A stretch of 64,000 nt of DNA from Carboxylicivirga longa (GTDB lineage Bacteria > Bacteroidota > Bacteroidia > Bacteroidales > Marinilabiliaceae), in the NCBI RefSeq assembly GCF_050589825.1, contig NZ_JBNGOZ010000006.1, forward strand, positions 1 to 64,000, written 5' to 3'. Shown here in pieces: positions 20,143 through 29,087 of this stretch. Below the pieces are notes generated by a model, which searched no databases, had not been told where the DNA came from, and was given only the letters and a program-made list of their open reading frames with translations. The position numbers and the translations under genes are program-made. Positions within the stretch are counted from its first letter, which is position 1; every line of letters starts with the position of its first letter.

Positions 20143-21747
20143 ATGGCTGATTTTAAATACCAAAAACCGTTTCCAATCTTAAAAGATACAACGCCGTATC
20201 GTTTGATTACCAAAGATTATGTTTCAAGCATTGAAGTGGATGGCCGAAAGATCTTAAAGATTGATCCCAAGGGCCTGGAGCTCCTATCAAAAGAGGCTTT
20301 TGCAGACGTTTCGTTTTACCTACGCCCAACGCACCTGCAAAAACTGGCCAATATTCTTCAGGACGAAGAAGCATCGGATAACGATCGCTTTGTGGCACAT
20401 ACCATGTTGATGAATCAGGTGGTAACCGCCGAGGGCGAACTACCCACTTGTCAGGATACCGGAACCGCTATTGTTCTCGGAAAAAAGGGAGAGAACGTAT
20501 TTACAGGTGCCAACGATGCCGAACACCTGTCAAAAGGCGTGTTTGAAACCTATCGCGATCGCAACCTGCGTTACTCACAAGTGGTTCCGTTCTCTATGTT
20601 TGATGAGAAAAATACGGGAACGAACTTACCGGCACAAATCGATATCTATGCCGAACAAGGTAATCAGTATGAATTTCTCTTCATGACCAAGGGAGGCGGA
20701 TCGGGTAATAAAACTTTCCTATATCAGCAGACCAAAGCATTGCTAACCGAGGAAAACCTGACAAAATTTGTGCAGGACAAAATTAAAGATCTTGGTACCT
20801 CTGCCTGCCCACCTTATCACCTGGCATTGGTTATTGGCGGTACCTCTGCCGAAGCAACATTAGCAGCCGTGAAAAAAGCATCGGCCGGATATTTTGACCA
20901 TCTACCTACTGAAGGCAACGAGGGAGGACAGGCTTTCCGTGATTTGGAGTGGGAAGAAAAAGTACAGAAAATTTGCCAGGAAAGCACTGTTGGTGCTCAG
21001 TTTGGCGGTAAATATTTTGTGCATGATGTGCGTGTTATCCGCATGCCTCGTCACGCTGCCTCTTGCCCCGTTGGCCTTGGCGTAAGCTGCAGTGCCGACC
21101 GCAACATCAAGGCAAAAATTACCGAGGAAGGCATTTTTGTTGAAGAATTGGAGAAGAATCCATCTCGTTTTGTTCCGAAAGAGGCACCACATATGGCACC
21201 GGCGGTTAATATCGACCTGGATCAACCTATGGAAGATGTTCTTAAAGAGCTTAGCAAGCACCCCATTAAAACGCGCCTGAACCTTTCGGGCACCCTTATT
21301 GTGGCACGTGATATAGCACACGCACGCATCAAGCAAATGCTAGATGAGGGCAAAGAAATGCCCGAATATTTTAAGAATCATCCGGTATATTACGCCGGTC
21401 CTGCTAAAACACCAAAGGGCATGGCATCAGGTAGCTTCGGTCCCACCACGGCCGGTCGTATGGATCCTTATGTTGATCTATTTCAGAAAAAAGGTGGCTC
21501 CATGATTATGGTAGCCAAAGGAAACCGATCGCAAGATGTTACCGACGCCTGCAAAAACAATGGCGGCTTTTATCTGGGCTCCATCGGTGGACCGGCAGCC
21601 ATATTAGCAAAAAACAGCATTAAATCGGTTGAAGTAGTGGATTTTGAAGAACTGGGCATGGAAGCCGTGCGCAAAATCAAGGTTGAAAACTTCCCCGCAT
21701 TCATCATTGTGGATGATAAGGGCAATGACTTCTTCGCTAAACTATAA
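20143..21747 (+). CDS. Class I (iron-sulfur) fumarate hydratase
   Basis: A 534-residue fumarase of the oxygen-sensitive 4Fe-4S class. Cluster-ligand Cys regions are visible in LPTCQDTGTA and GTSACPPYH, and in MPRHAASCPVGLGVSC. The C-terminal domain carries GPTTAGRMDPYVD and the KGNRSQDVTDACK stretch. It interconverts fumarate and malate in the reductive or oxidative branch of the citric acid cycle. It is monocistronic with a strong terminator. PEP carboxykinase lies next on the same strand; together they could form part of a C4-dicarboxylate fermentation route. Confidence 0.95.
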   Translation: MADFKYQKPFPILKDTTPYRLITKDYVSSIEVDGRKILKIDPKGLELLSKEAFADVSFYLRPTHLQKLANILQDEEASDNDRFVAHTMLMNQVVTAEGELPTCQDTGTAIVLGKKGENVFTGANDAEHLSKGVFETYRDRNLRYSQVVPFSMFDEKNTGTNLPAQIDIYAEQGNQYEFLFMTKGGGSGNKTFLYQQTKALLTEENLTKFVQDKIKDLGTSACPPYHLALVIGGTSAEATLAAVKKASAGYFDHLPTEGNEGGQAFRDLEWEEKVQKICQESTVGAQFGGKYFVHDVRVIRMPRHAASCPVGLGVSCSADRNIKAKITEEGIFVEELEKNPSRFVPKEAPHMAPAVNIDLDQPMEDVLKELSKHPIKTRLNLSGTLIVARDIAHARIKQMLDEGKEMPEYFKNHPVYYAGPAKTPKGMASGSFGPTTAGRMDPYVDLFQKKGGSMIMVAKGNRSQDVTDACKNNGGFYLGSIGGPAAILAKNSIKSVEVVDFEELGMEAVRKIKVENFPAFIIVDDKGNDFFAKL

Positions 21748-21766
21748 TCAAAGTATCCTACCATAA

Positions 21767-21801
21767 AAAGGTGCAGCTGAAATCAGCTGCACCTTTTTTT
21801 T
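21767..21801 (+). terminator. Intrinsic terminator of the fumarase gene
   Basis: AAAGGTGCAGCTGA (21767-21780) and TCAGCTGCACCTTT (21783-21796) form a perfect 14-bp inverted repeat followed by a long T-run. Confidence 0.92.
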
Positions 21802-22146
21802 TGCGACATCTCAGAATGCACAACAATTACGATTTGGAAGTCGTATTGAATACTTATTTCTTTAATTAATTTTTTATCCCTCTATATCAATACGTTACAC
21901 CACTTACAAAAACAAAGCTTAACAATTACTTGTTTATTTAACAACAATTAACAAACCTTAGCGTATTGTTTCATATTTCTTTGATGAAAAACATCTAATC
22001 AACTGATAATAAAGATGAATTTTCATCATTTTTATTCTATTAACATCGAAAAATCTGTTAAACATTTAAAGATATTAGGATATTTTTATCACAATCAAGT
22101 CACACTAAACCCCAATTAAATTTCTATTTGAAAGCAAACCCAATTA
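21802..22146. other. AT-rich intergenic region before pckA
   Basis: 345 bp of very AT-rich DNA, presumably holding the pckA promoter and leader. An imperfect inverted repeat (AATAAAGATGA / TCATCATTTTTATT, about 22006-22034) is visible. I cannot assign a promoter with confidence and see no ORF. Confidence 0.4.
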
Positions 22147-23781
22147 ATGAAACACAAAATGGAAGCAGTAAAATCAACAGTTCAGCTAAAGAAGTATGGC
22201 ATTGTGAACGAGCAAAACATCATTTACAATCCGTCCTATGAAGATTTATATTTAGATGAATTGAACAAGGAATTAGAGGGTTATGAAAAAGGCCAACTAA
22301 CCGAGTTAGGCGCAGTAAACGTGATGACCGGTAAATTCACAGGCCGCTCTCCAAAAGATAAGTACATCGTTAAAGATGAAATCACCAAAGATACTATCTG
22401 GTGGACTTCCGAACAGGCCAAAAACGACAATAAACCGATCTCGCCGGCGGTATGGAAAACCATCAAACAAGACGTTTGCCTGCACCTTTCAGACAAAAAG
22501 CTATATGTCATTGATACTTTCTGTGGTGCCAATGCCAACTCCCGACTGAAGGTACGCTTTATTACGGAAGTGGCCTGGCAGGCCCATTTTGTGAAAAATA
22601 TGTTCATCCGCCCCAGTGCTGAGGAATTATCTACTTATGGAGAACCAGACTTTGTGGTACTGAATGCCTCCAAGATGCGAAATAAAAACTGGAAAGAGCA
22701 AGGGCTTAACTCTGATGTTTTCACCATCTTCAATCTTACTGAACGCATGCAGATTATTGGTGGCACCTGGTATGGCGGCGAAATGAAAAAAGGTATTTTT
22801 GCCATGATGAATTACTACCTTCCCTTGCGCGGCATGGCAGCAATGCACTGCTCAGCCAACCGCGGAAAAGACGGTGATGTAGCCATCTTTTTCGGCCTGT
22901 CGGGCACGGGCAAAACCACCCTGTCGACCGACCCCAAGCGCGCCCTCATCGGCGATGACGAACACGGTTGGGACAATGAAGGTATTTTTAATTTTGAAGG
23001 CGGCTGCTATGCCAAAACTATCAACCTGGACAAAGAAAGCGAGCCGGATATTTACCATGCGATACGAAAGCACGCACTGCTGGAAAATGTAACGGTGGAT
23101 CAAAATGGCAAAATCGATTTCGACGACAACTCAGTCACAGAAAACACACGAGTATCCTACCCGATCTATCACATCGACAACATCGTTAAACCGGTTTCTA
23201 AAGCCGGCCATGCAACGAAAGTTATATTCCTAACAGCAGATGCCTTTGGGGTAATGCCGCCTGTTTCGAAGCTATCTCCGGAGCAAATGCAATACCACTT
23301 CCTGTCGGGCTTCACGGCTAAACTGGCAGGTACTGAACTAGGTGTAACCGAACCCCGCCCTACCTTCTCGGCCTGCTTTGGCGAAGCCTTCCTGTCACTG
23401 CACCCCACCCAATACAGCACCGAGCTGGTAAAAAAAATGGAGCAACACGGTGCAAAAGCCTATCTGGTGAACACGGGTTGGAACGGAACCGGTAAACGCA
23501 TCTCCATTCAAGATACGCGCGCCATCATTGATGCCATACTCGACGGCAGCATCGAAAAAGCAGAAACAAGCACTATTCCTATTTTCAATTTGGAAATACC
23601 CAAATATCTGCACGATGTTAATCCCGAAATAATGGATCCGCGTAATACTTACAAGAATCCCGGGGAATGGGATAAAAAGGCAAGGACATTGGCGAAAAAA
23701 TTTATTACCAACTTTAAAAAATACACCGACACCCCTCAAGGGCAAACACTTGAGAAGGCCGGACCCATCATTAAAGAGTGA
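22147..23781 (+). CDS. pckA: Phosphoenolpyruvate carboxykinase (ATP)
   Basis: A 544-residue ATP-type PEPCK. P-loop GLSGTGKTT is at about 250-258, kinase-2 motif IGDDEHGW at 268-275, and the oxaloacetate-site Arg in FTGRSPKDKY. It interconverts oxaloacetate and PEP; in fermentative Bacteroidota it commonly runs toward CO2 fixation with ATP gain. The start could also be ATG 22159 (MEAVKSTVQ), four codons in. Monocistronic, with a clear terminator. Confidence 0.97.
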   Translation: MKHKMEAVKSTVQLKKYGIVNEQNIIYNPSYEDLYLDELNKELEGYEKGQLTELGAVNVMTGKFTGRSPKDKYIVKDEITKDTIWWTSEQAKNDNKPISPAVWKTIKQDVCLHLSDKKLYVIDTFCGANANSRLKVRFITEVAWQAHFVKNMFIRPSAEELSTYGEPDFVVLNASKMRNKNWKEQGLNSDVFTIFNLTERMQIIGGTWYGGEMKKGIFAMMNYYLPLRGMAAMHCSANRGKDGDVAIFFGLSGTGKTTLSTDPKRALIGDDEHGWDNEGIFNFEGGCYAKTINLDKESEPDIYHAIRKHALLENVTVDQNGKIDFDDNSVTENTRVSYPIYHIDNIVKPVSKAGHATKVIFLTADAFGVMPPVSKLSPEQMQYHFLSGFTAKLAGTELGVTEPRPTFSACFGEAFLSLHPTQYSTELVKKMEQHGAKAYLVNTGWNGTGKRISIQDTRAIIDAILDGSIEKAETSTIPIFNLEIPKYLHDVNPEIMDPRNTYKNPGEWDKKARTLAKKFITNFKKYTDTPQGQTLEKAGPIIKE

Positions 23782-23795
23782 AAAAAGCAATTACA

Positions 23796-23830
23796 AAACG
23801 GTGTTATCCAAGGGATAATACCGTTTGTTT
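23796..23830 (+). terminator. Intrinsic terminator of pckA
   Basis: AAACGGTGTTATCC (23796-23809) and GGATAATACCGTTT (23813-23826) form a 14-bp stem with one G-U pair and a 3-nt loop, followed by GTTTTA. Confidence 0.9.
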
Positions 23831-23865
23831 TATACCTCCCAAACACACAAAAACCTCCGTTTTTT

Positions 23866-23882
23866 TTGGCACACTTATTGGT
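23866..23882 (+). promoter_or_regulatory. Sigma-54-like -24/-12 site, imperfect
   Basis: TTGGCACACTTATTGGT follows the sigma-54 layout TTGGCACG-N4-TTGCW, but has A for G after the -24 box and, more seriously, G for the -12 C. It points toward the small ORF at 24022. The loss of the -12 C makes activity doubtful. Confidence 0.3.
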
Positions 23883-24021
23883 GCAACATCAATCAACGAT
23901 CATCATCAGCTGCTTAGCATTTCGTTAGACAACTACTAGCACACTACAAGAAAGTTATTAATTGTTAAAAATGAAACCTCAATAAAGAATTTTGGTATAA
24001 TTGTCAAAAATTAATTTAAAA

Positions 24022-24258
24022 ATGTCAGCTATGAATCTTCGTATAACATCAAAAGCCAAGAATAAGCAAATAGCATTTTTAATTGCCTTAGATAATTTTA
24101 TTACCAAGCGCAACAATACAAAAGCATCCATTTTAATAAAACGCCTTCACCAATACATGGAGAAGCAAAATCCGGAATTTAGCTTTCAGATAAAGCAGGT
24201 TTCAGATAGCAGCATTGAGATGTATACCGATAAGAATCTAATTGCTTATTACGCCTAA
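24022..24258 (+). CDS. Small hypothetical protein
   Basis: A 78-residue basic protein from ATG 24022. ATG 24031 (MNLRITSKAK) or TTG 24001 are alternatives. An N-terminal basic segment (RITSKAKNKQIAFLIALDNF) precedes a helix rich in Lys/Arg and a beta-like C-terminus (FQIKQVSDSSIEMYTDKN). No recognised domain. It stands alone between the pckA terminator and the terminator at 24316, so it is an independent transcription unit if expressed. Confidence 0.5.
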   Translation: MSAMNLRITSKAKNKQIAFLIALDNFITKRNNTKASILIKRLHQYMEKQNPEFSFQIKQVSDSSIEMYTDKNLIAYYA

Positions 24259-24315
24259 AAAATAACTTTAACATGTGATGGACAGGGTACAATAACTTGT
24301 TCGACACAATTACGC

Positions 24316-24341
24316 AATGGCCTTTTCAAACGAAGGCCATT
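24316..24341 (+). terminator. Intrinsic terminator before the DEAD-box gene
   Basis: AATGGCCTT (24316-24324) and AAGGCCATT (24333-24341) form a perfect 9-bp stem with an 8-nt loop, followed by a T-rich tract. It ends the small-ORF transcript. The upstream in-frame ATG of the next gene (24317) lies inside this hairpin, which argues against its use. Confidence 0.8.
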
Positions 24342-24369
24342 TGTGTTTTATTACTTTTCACCATCTTTG
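24341..24369 (+). promoter_or_regulatory. Promoter of the DEAD-box domain gene
   Basis: TTG (24341-24343), 18 bp, CATCTTTG (24362-24369). This is one mismatch from TAnnTTTG, and the adjacent C gives the common TTTGC form. The expected start is near 24376, just before ATG 24389. Confidence 0.5.
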
Positions 24370-24388
24370 CAGTCAAAGAATCGTAGTA

Positions 24389-25021
24389 ATGAAACTTAAG
24401 AAAATATTCCCCCCACTGGCATCAGCCCTTGTTGATGCCGGTTTTGAGCATTCACCCAAAACAATTCAATCACTGTGTATCCCGAAAATAAAATCGGGTG
24501 CCGACCTGTTCTGCATTGCCCCCACCGATGCAGGCAAAACAAGCTGTGCCATCATTGGCACTATCCAACAGCTCAAGGAAGCCTTTGAAGAAGCTCCCCG
24601 TGCCATCATTATCACATCGAGCAAAGAGAAAGCCTTCGCACTGGAGGAGCAGTTTAAAGTACTGGGTAAAAACACCAATTTACGTACCTTCGTAGCCTTT
24701 GATCAAGGCATACTACAATATCAAAAAGATGAAATATACGACGGACTGGATGTACTTATCTGTACGCCCAAACGTCTGATGGAATTGGTCAACATCAACG
24801 GAGTGCCCATGACACAGGTGAAGCTGCTAATTGTTGACGATGCCGACTTGGTGATACGCAACACGCACCATGCCATTATTTACCGCATAGCCGATGGACT
24901 CAAAAATGCTCAGGTACTCTTCTTTGCCGATCAATGGCACCAAAGCTTTGATACGGTTGAGGAGCGCATCATGAAAGGGCCACACATCATCAACACCCTG
25001 AATGATATTGAACAGGACTAA
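24389..25021 (+). CDS. Stand-alone, degenerate DEAD-box N-terminal domain
   Basis: A 210-residue protein covering only the first RecA-like domain of a DEAD-box RNA helicase. Q-motif-like PKTIQ, motif I APTDAGKT (about 44-51; canonical AxTGxGKT), TPKRL for TPGRL, and DDAD (150-153) in place of DEAD are visible. The SAT motif is replaced (FFADQW), and the whole helicase C-terminal domain is missing. The sequence after the stop codes for another gene and shows no helicase remnant, so this is probably a stable short form rather than a fresh truncation. It may bind nucleotide or RNA without unwinding. The YchJ-like gene overlaps its 3' end. Confidence 0.8.
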   Translation: MKLKKIFPPLASALVDAGFEHSPKTIQSLCIPKIKSGADLFCIAPTDAGKTSCAIIGTIQQLKEAFEEAPRAIIITSSKEKAFALEEQFKVLGKNTNLRTFVAFDQGILQYQKDEIYDGLDVLICTPKRLMELVNINGVPMTQVKLLIVDDADLVIRNTHHAIIYRIADGLKNAQVLFFADQWHQSFDTVEERIMKGPHIINTLNDIEQD

Positions 25022-25490
25022 GCACGCACCGCCGTACACAAAACAGCTAAAACAATACAAAAAACCATTAAGGCACAACACATTGATACAAGAAAGCCAA
25101 GAAAAATGCCCCTGCGGAATCGGCATTGCCTATTCGGCATGCTGCGCACCTTTTATCGAAGGAGCAGATAATGCCCCCACAGCCGAAAAACTAATGCGGT
25201 CGAGATACACCGCTTTCACCCGGGCCGCAATTGATTACCTAATGAAAAGCCACCATTCCAGTACTCGCCCTGTTCGCGAGAAAAACAGCATACGCCAATG
25301 GACTCAGTCAGTGCAATGGATAGGGCTAACAGTGATTAATTCAGATGCCGGACAGGCAAATGATAACACCGGCATGGTTGAGTTCAAGGCCGTATATATG
25401 GAAGAGGGGCAGCTAAAGGCCATTCATGAGCAGTCCTTATTTCGTAAAGAAAAAGGAATGTGGTACTATGTATCGGGCCAACATTATTAA
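25002..25490 (+). CDS. YchJ-like SEC-C/UPF0225 family protein
   Basis: A 162-residue protein with a zinc-binding SEC-C-like motif CPCGIGIAYSACC near residues 36-48, then the family's PTAEKLMRSRYTAF stretch and WIGLTVI core. ATG 25002 overlaps the preceding gene by 20 bp. Homologues usually begin only a few residues before CPCG, so a TTG at 25082 is a reasonable alternative start. Function unknown; likely co-transcribed with the DEAD-domain gene. Confidence 0.85.
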   Translation: MILNRTKHAPPYTKQLKQYKKPLRHNTLIQESQEKCPCGIGIAYSACCAPFIEGADNAPTAEKLMRSRYTAFTRAAIDYLMKSHHSSTRPVREKNSIRQWTQSVQWIGLTVINSDAGQANDNTGMVEFKAVYMEEGQLKAIHEQSLFRKEKGMWYYVSGQHY

Positions 25491-25648
25491 GCCTCGCCTT
25501 TTTAAATTACTTTTGTAAGCCTAATGCAGACACGCCAAAAATAATCTAGGTGCCAAGCTGTAAATATCAAAATGAATTTAAAGCCAGTTAAAAAAACTTT
25601 GCCAACAAGCACAAAAATCTTATTTATTAGATTCTAAAATTCAGAACC

Positions 25649-25924
25649 ATGTCGATAGAAAAGAAATATGAAAAGTTGAAAGCCCTGCTGACTGAGAACA
25701 AAAAATGGCCCCTGCTATATATGTTTAAGTTTATTGCCCCCAATCAGGACGGCAAGGTGCAAGATGTTGTTGACCTATTGCCCAAGCATGGCACAGTAAC
25801 TTATAAGCACACGAAAAACTTAAAATATGTATCGGTAACCTGCAAAGCAAGCATGAAAAGCGCCGATGCCATTATTGAGGTCACCAGCAAAATTTCGGAA
25901 ATCAAGGGAGTTATCAGCCTCTAA
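25649..25924 (+). CDS. DUF493 (YbeD-like) family protein
   Basis: A 91-residue protein with an N-terminal Lys-rich helix and the DUF493 core YMFKFIAPNQDGKVQDVVDL, ending in a short beta-strand region (KYVSVTCKASM). The family is a small ferredoxin-like alpha/beta fold related to E. coli YbeD, with suspected but unproven allosteric roles. Single gene; a weak AAACTTTG -7-like box lies upstream near 25590. Confidence 0.85.
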   Translation: MSIEKKYEKLKALLTENKKWPLLYMFKFIAPNQDGKVQDVVDLLPKHGTVTYKHTKNLKYVSVTCKASMKSADAIIEVTSKISEIKGVISL

Positions 25925-26085
25925 AGACCTGACACCTAACCCCTCCCTACTTTATATCGAAGATACAACCCTAATTCTTCATTTCAATTTATGCGTCCTC
26001 TATTTTTCTGAGGTTTATTTTTCTGGACATTGCCTTTTAGCAGATAATGGGGTATTTTTATACTTTATCACTGAATATCACCATT

Positions 26086-26850
26086 ATGAAGTTAAATGCT
26101 TTTGTGCTTTTGGGATTAATGATTGCTACATTAAGCCTGGGACAAGACACACAAAAAATTGGGATCACCGAGCACCTGGACGAGTCGCTTCAGAATAATA
26201 TTGAGGTAATCAACACTCTAGGAGACACCATTAATCTCCTTTCCGTAATCAAACACAAACCCACGGTTCTTAACTTCGTTTACTACCGGTGTCCGGGTAT
26301 TTGCACTCCCTTGATGGATGGCCTTGCAGAAGTAATTAACTTGTCTGATATGCAATTGGGACAGGATTACCAAGTCGTTACCATTAGTTTTGACTACAAG
26401 GAAACACCGGAACTCGCCCTGAAAAAAAGAAATAACTACTCAATGCTGGTAAAAAAAGAGGGCATGGAGAAAGGATGGCTTTTTTTTACAGCCGACAGCG
26501 CAAATATCAGACGACTGACCACAGCGACCGGATTTACCTATAAAAAAACCGGCAACGATTATATTCACACAGCAGGCTTAATTCTCATTAGCCCCGAAGG
26601 CAAAATTACGCGTTACTTAAACGGCACCTATTTTCTGCCTTTTGAATTTAAACTGGCCGTTATAGAAGCGTCGAAAGGCATTCCCGGTCCCACCGTTAAT
26701 CGTATTCTGCAATTTTGTTACAGTTACGATCCTGTCGGTCAATCCTACGTTCTTAACATAACCAAAATGGCCGGCTTACTCATAATCATCATTGCCGGAC
26801 TCGTCTTATTGGTGTTAACCCTCAAGCCTAAAAGAAGTATCAAATCCTAA
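26086..26850 (+). CDS. Sco1/SenC copper chaperone for cytochrome oxidase
   Basis: A 254-residue thioredoxin-fold protein from ATG 26086; the upstream ATG 26047 adds 13 residues before the signal sequence. An N-terminal signal (about 1-19) is followed by YYRCPGIC (C69, C73) and the distal His in DYIHTAG (H161). These are the three copper ligands of Sco proteins that load the CuA site of subunit II. A C-terminal membrane helix (about 228-247) follows, which is unusual since most Sco proteins have only an N-terminal anchor. First gene of the oxidase operon, 11 bp before ctaD. Confidence 0.92.
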   Translation: MKLNAFVLLGLMIATLSLGQDTQKIGITEHLDESLQNNIEVINTLGDTINLLSVIKHKPTVLNFVYYRCPGICTPLMDGLAEVINLSDMQLGQDYQVVTISFDYKETPELALKKRNNYSMLVKKEGMEKGWLFFTADSANIRRLTTATGFTYKKTGNDYIHTAGLILISPEGKITRYLNGTYFLPFEFKLAVIEASKGIPGPTVNRILQFCYSYDPVGQSYVLNITKMAGLLIIIIAGLVLLVLTLKPKRSIKS

Positions 26851-26861
26851 ATCCCCATCCG

Positions 26862-28475
26862 ATGACCAAGCATGAAACAGTCAGTTTCAGAGAAGCACAA
26901 AGCCGCTATAAAGGCATTTTCGCCTGGATTTTCTCTACCGACCATAAACGAATTGGCCTACTCTATCTCTACTCCATTATTATCTTCTTTTTCACAGGTG
27001 TAATATTGGGAGCAGCTATGAAACTTGAATTATTAGCTCCCGGAAAAACAGTGATGGACGCAGCCACCTACAACGCCATCTTTACCTTACATGGTGTTAT
27101 CATGATTTTTCTGGTGGTGATACCTGGCCTGCCGGCTATATTTGGCAATTTCATGCTTCCCATTATGATTGGAGCCAAGGATGTTGCTTTTCCAAGGTTA
27201 AACCTCTTGTCCTGGTGGATTTACGTCATAGGCGCCATCATAGCGCTGTCCTCATTATTTATGAGTGGTGGCCCTCCCGACACCGGCTGGACTTTTTATG
27301 CACCCTACGCATTTAAGACAAACACCAACATGCTACCGGCTGTTATAGGAGCCTTCATTCTGGGCTTCTCATCCATCCTCACAGGCATTAACTTTATTGT
27401 AACCATACATCGCATGCGGGCACCCGGCATGACATGGTTCAAAATGCCTCTTTTCCCCTGGACACTATATGGCACAGGCTGGATACAAATACTGGCCACC
27501 CCCATTGTTGGCATCACCCTACTTATGATTGTTGGCGAGCGAATCTTCAGTATCGGCTTTTTCGATCCGGCATTGGGAGGGGATCCTATTCTCTATCAGC
27601 ATCTATTCTGGATATATTCCCATCCGGCCGTTTATATTATGATACTACCAGCCATGGGTGCCATCTCTGAAATAATTCCTACTTTTGCTAACAAATCCAT
27701 ATTCGGGTATAAAGTAATTGTAATATCTACCTTGGCCATCGCCTTTGTGGGGTATTTTGTTTGGGGACATCACATGTTTACCTCAGGCATGAGCGGAACT
27801 GCTTTGTATACTTTTTCGCTCCTTACCTTTATTGTTGCCATACCCAGTGCGATCAAAGTTTTTAACTGGGTGGGTACCTTACATAAGGCCTCTATTCAAC
27901 TGGAAACACCCTTTTTCTGGGCGGCCTCATTTCTATTCGTATTTATGATCGGAGGCTTATCTGGGTTGGCACTAGGTGCATTAGCTACTAATGTACACCT
28001 GCACGACACTGCTTTTGTGGTGGCTCATTTTCATTTTATAGTGTTTGGCGGGGTCGGTTTTGCTTTTATGGGTGCCATCCATTATTGGTTTCCAAAAATA
28101 TGGGGCCGAATGTACAACAGTAAGCTAGCCACCAGCGGATGGATCATCTTCTTCATTGGTTTTTGCACATTATACCTACCCATGTTTTTTCTGGGGGTAA
28201 GCGGAATGCCCCGCCGTTACTATGATTATGTGGAGCGTTTTCACGGCCCCAACATCGTTTCAACCATTGGCTCATGGGTATTAATACTGGGCCTGGTTAT
28301 TATTGTATATAACCTAATCAGATCTGCCTACAAAGGAGAAAAGGCAAGTAAAAATCCCTGGGGCGGACGAACACTGGAGTGGAGTGTTGACTCGCCACCA
28401 ACACTCGAAAATTTCGAAGAAATACCTGTAGTAACCCGAGGTCCTTATGATTATCGAAAAAAAACCGAGGCATGA
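26862..28475 (+). CDS. ctaD: Cytochrome c oxidase subunit I (A2-type, caa3)
   Basis: A 537-residue, about 12-helix haem-copper oxidase subunit. The CuB/haem ligands are seen in FTLHGVIM, IYSHPAVYI, GHHMFTSG and HLHDTAFVVAHFHF. The YSHPAVY form, with Tyr-Ser in place of the D-channel Glu and Ala in place of the HPEVY Glu, is the mark of A2-type oxidases such as caa3 enzymes. It reduces O2 to water and pumps protons. It overlaps ctaE by 4 bp (28472-28475). Confidence 0.96.
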   Translation: MTKHETVSFREAQSRYKGIFAWIFSTDHKRIGLLYLYSIIIFFFTGVILGAAMKLELLAPGKTVMDAATYNAIFTLHGVIMIFLVVIPGLPAIFGNFMLPIMIGAKDVAFPRLNLLSWWIYVIGAIIALSSLFMSGGPPDTGWTFYAPYAFKTNTNMLPAVIGAFILGFSSILTGINFIVTIHRMRAPGMTWFKMPLFPWTLYGTGWIQILATPIVGITLLMIVGERIFSIGFFDPALGGDPILYQHLFWIYSHPAVYIMILPAMGAISEIIPTFANKSIFGYKVIVISTLAIAFVGYFVWGHHMFTSGMSGTALYTFSLLTFIVAIPSAIKVFNWVGTLHKASIQLETPFFWAASFLFVFMIGGLSGLALGALATNVHLHDTAFVVAHFHFIVFGGVGFAFMGAIHYWFPKIWGRMYNSKLATSGWIIFFIGFCTLYLPMFFLGVSGMPRRYYDYVERFHGPNIVSTIGSWVLILGLVIIVYNLIRSAYKGEKASKNPWGGRTLEWSVDSPPTLENFEEIPVVTRGPYDYRKKTEA

Positions 28476-29077
28476 TGAGCATTCAATTACACCGAGATGA
28501 TGATGCCTCCAAATTGGGCATGTGGCTATTTATTTTCACAGAACTACTCCTGTTTGCAGGTATGTTCATCGTATATGGCGTGTATCGCTACCTTAACCCA
28601 GTGGCATTTCATTTGGCAGCCAGTGAACTAAGCATTACAGCAGGCACCATCAATACCATTATACTGCTTATTAGCAGTGCCACCATAGCCATGGCAAGCA
28701 GTGCACTCCGACTCAAAAACAAACAATTGACCATCATCCTATTATTGTCCACACTGTTTATGGCTTTTATGTTTATGACCAATAAATATTTTGAATGGAA
28801 AGGAAAATTTGGCCATGGCATATTCCCGGGCAGTGATGATCTGCTTCGATTGGGACATGGTGATACCCTATTTTATGGCCTTTATTTTTTTATGACTGGT
28901 TTACATGCCCTACACATTGTGGTTGGTTTTATTTTGATATCCGTTGTGTGCTACCGGGTGAATAACAACACCCTAACAAACAATAATCCTGTATTACTCG
29001 ATAACACAGGATTATACTGGCACCTGGTTGATTTAATCTGGATATTTCTATTTCCTCTTTTTTACCTCATCCCCTAA
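28472..29077 (+). CDS. ctaE: Cytochrome c oxidase subunit III
   Basis: A 201-residue membrane protein of about five helices. Subunit III landmarks are LGMWLFIFTELLLFAGMF near the N-terminus, GLYFFMTGLHALHIVVG in the middle and WHLVDLIWIFLFPLFYL at the C-terminus. It has the shorter, five-helix bacterial form. Translationally coupled to ctaD by a 4-bp overlap. Confidence 0.93.
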   Translation: MMSIQLHRDDDASKLGMWLFIFTELLLFAGMFIVYGVYRYLNPVAFHLAASELSITAGTINTIILLISSATIAMASSALRLKNKQLTIILLLSTLFMAFMFMTNKYFEWKGKFGHGIFPGSDDLLRLGHGDTLFYGLYFFMTGLHALHIVVGFILISVVCYRVNNNTLTNNNPVLLDNTGLYWHLVDLIWIFLFPLFYLIP

Positions 29078-29087
29078 TTATACAACC

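Noticed and set aside
20902..21336. A 144-residue open frame on the minus strand inside fumarase
   Set aside because: Shadow of a conserved gene; no recognisable motif and Cys/aromatic-rich random composition.
24317..24388. Upstream in-frame ATG extending the DEAD-domain protein by 24 residues
   Set aside because: This stretch is the preceding terminator hairpin plus the promoter; ATG 24389 follows the predicted transcription start.
25536..25560. Possible sigma-54 site (TTGGCACC on the minus strand near 25545-25553)
   Set aside because: The -12 half reads TTAT instead of TTGC at the proper spacing, and no gene starts in that direction.
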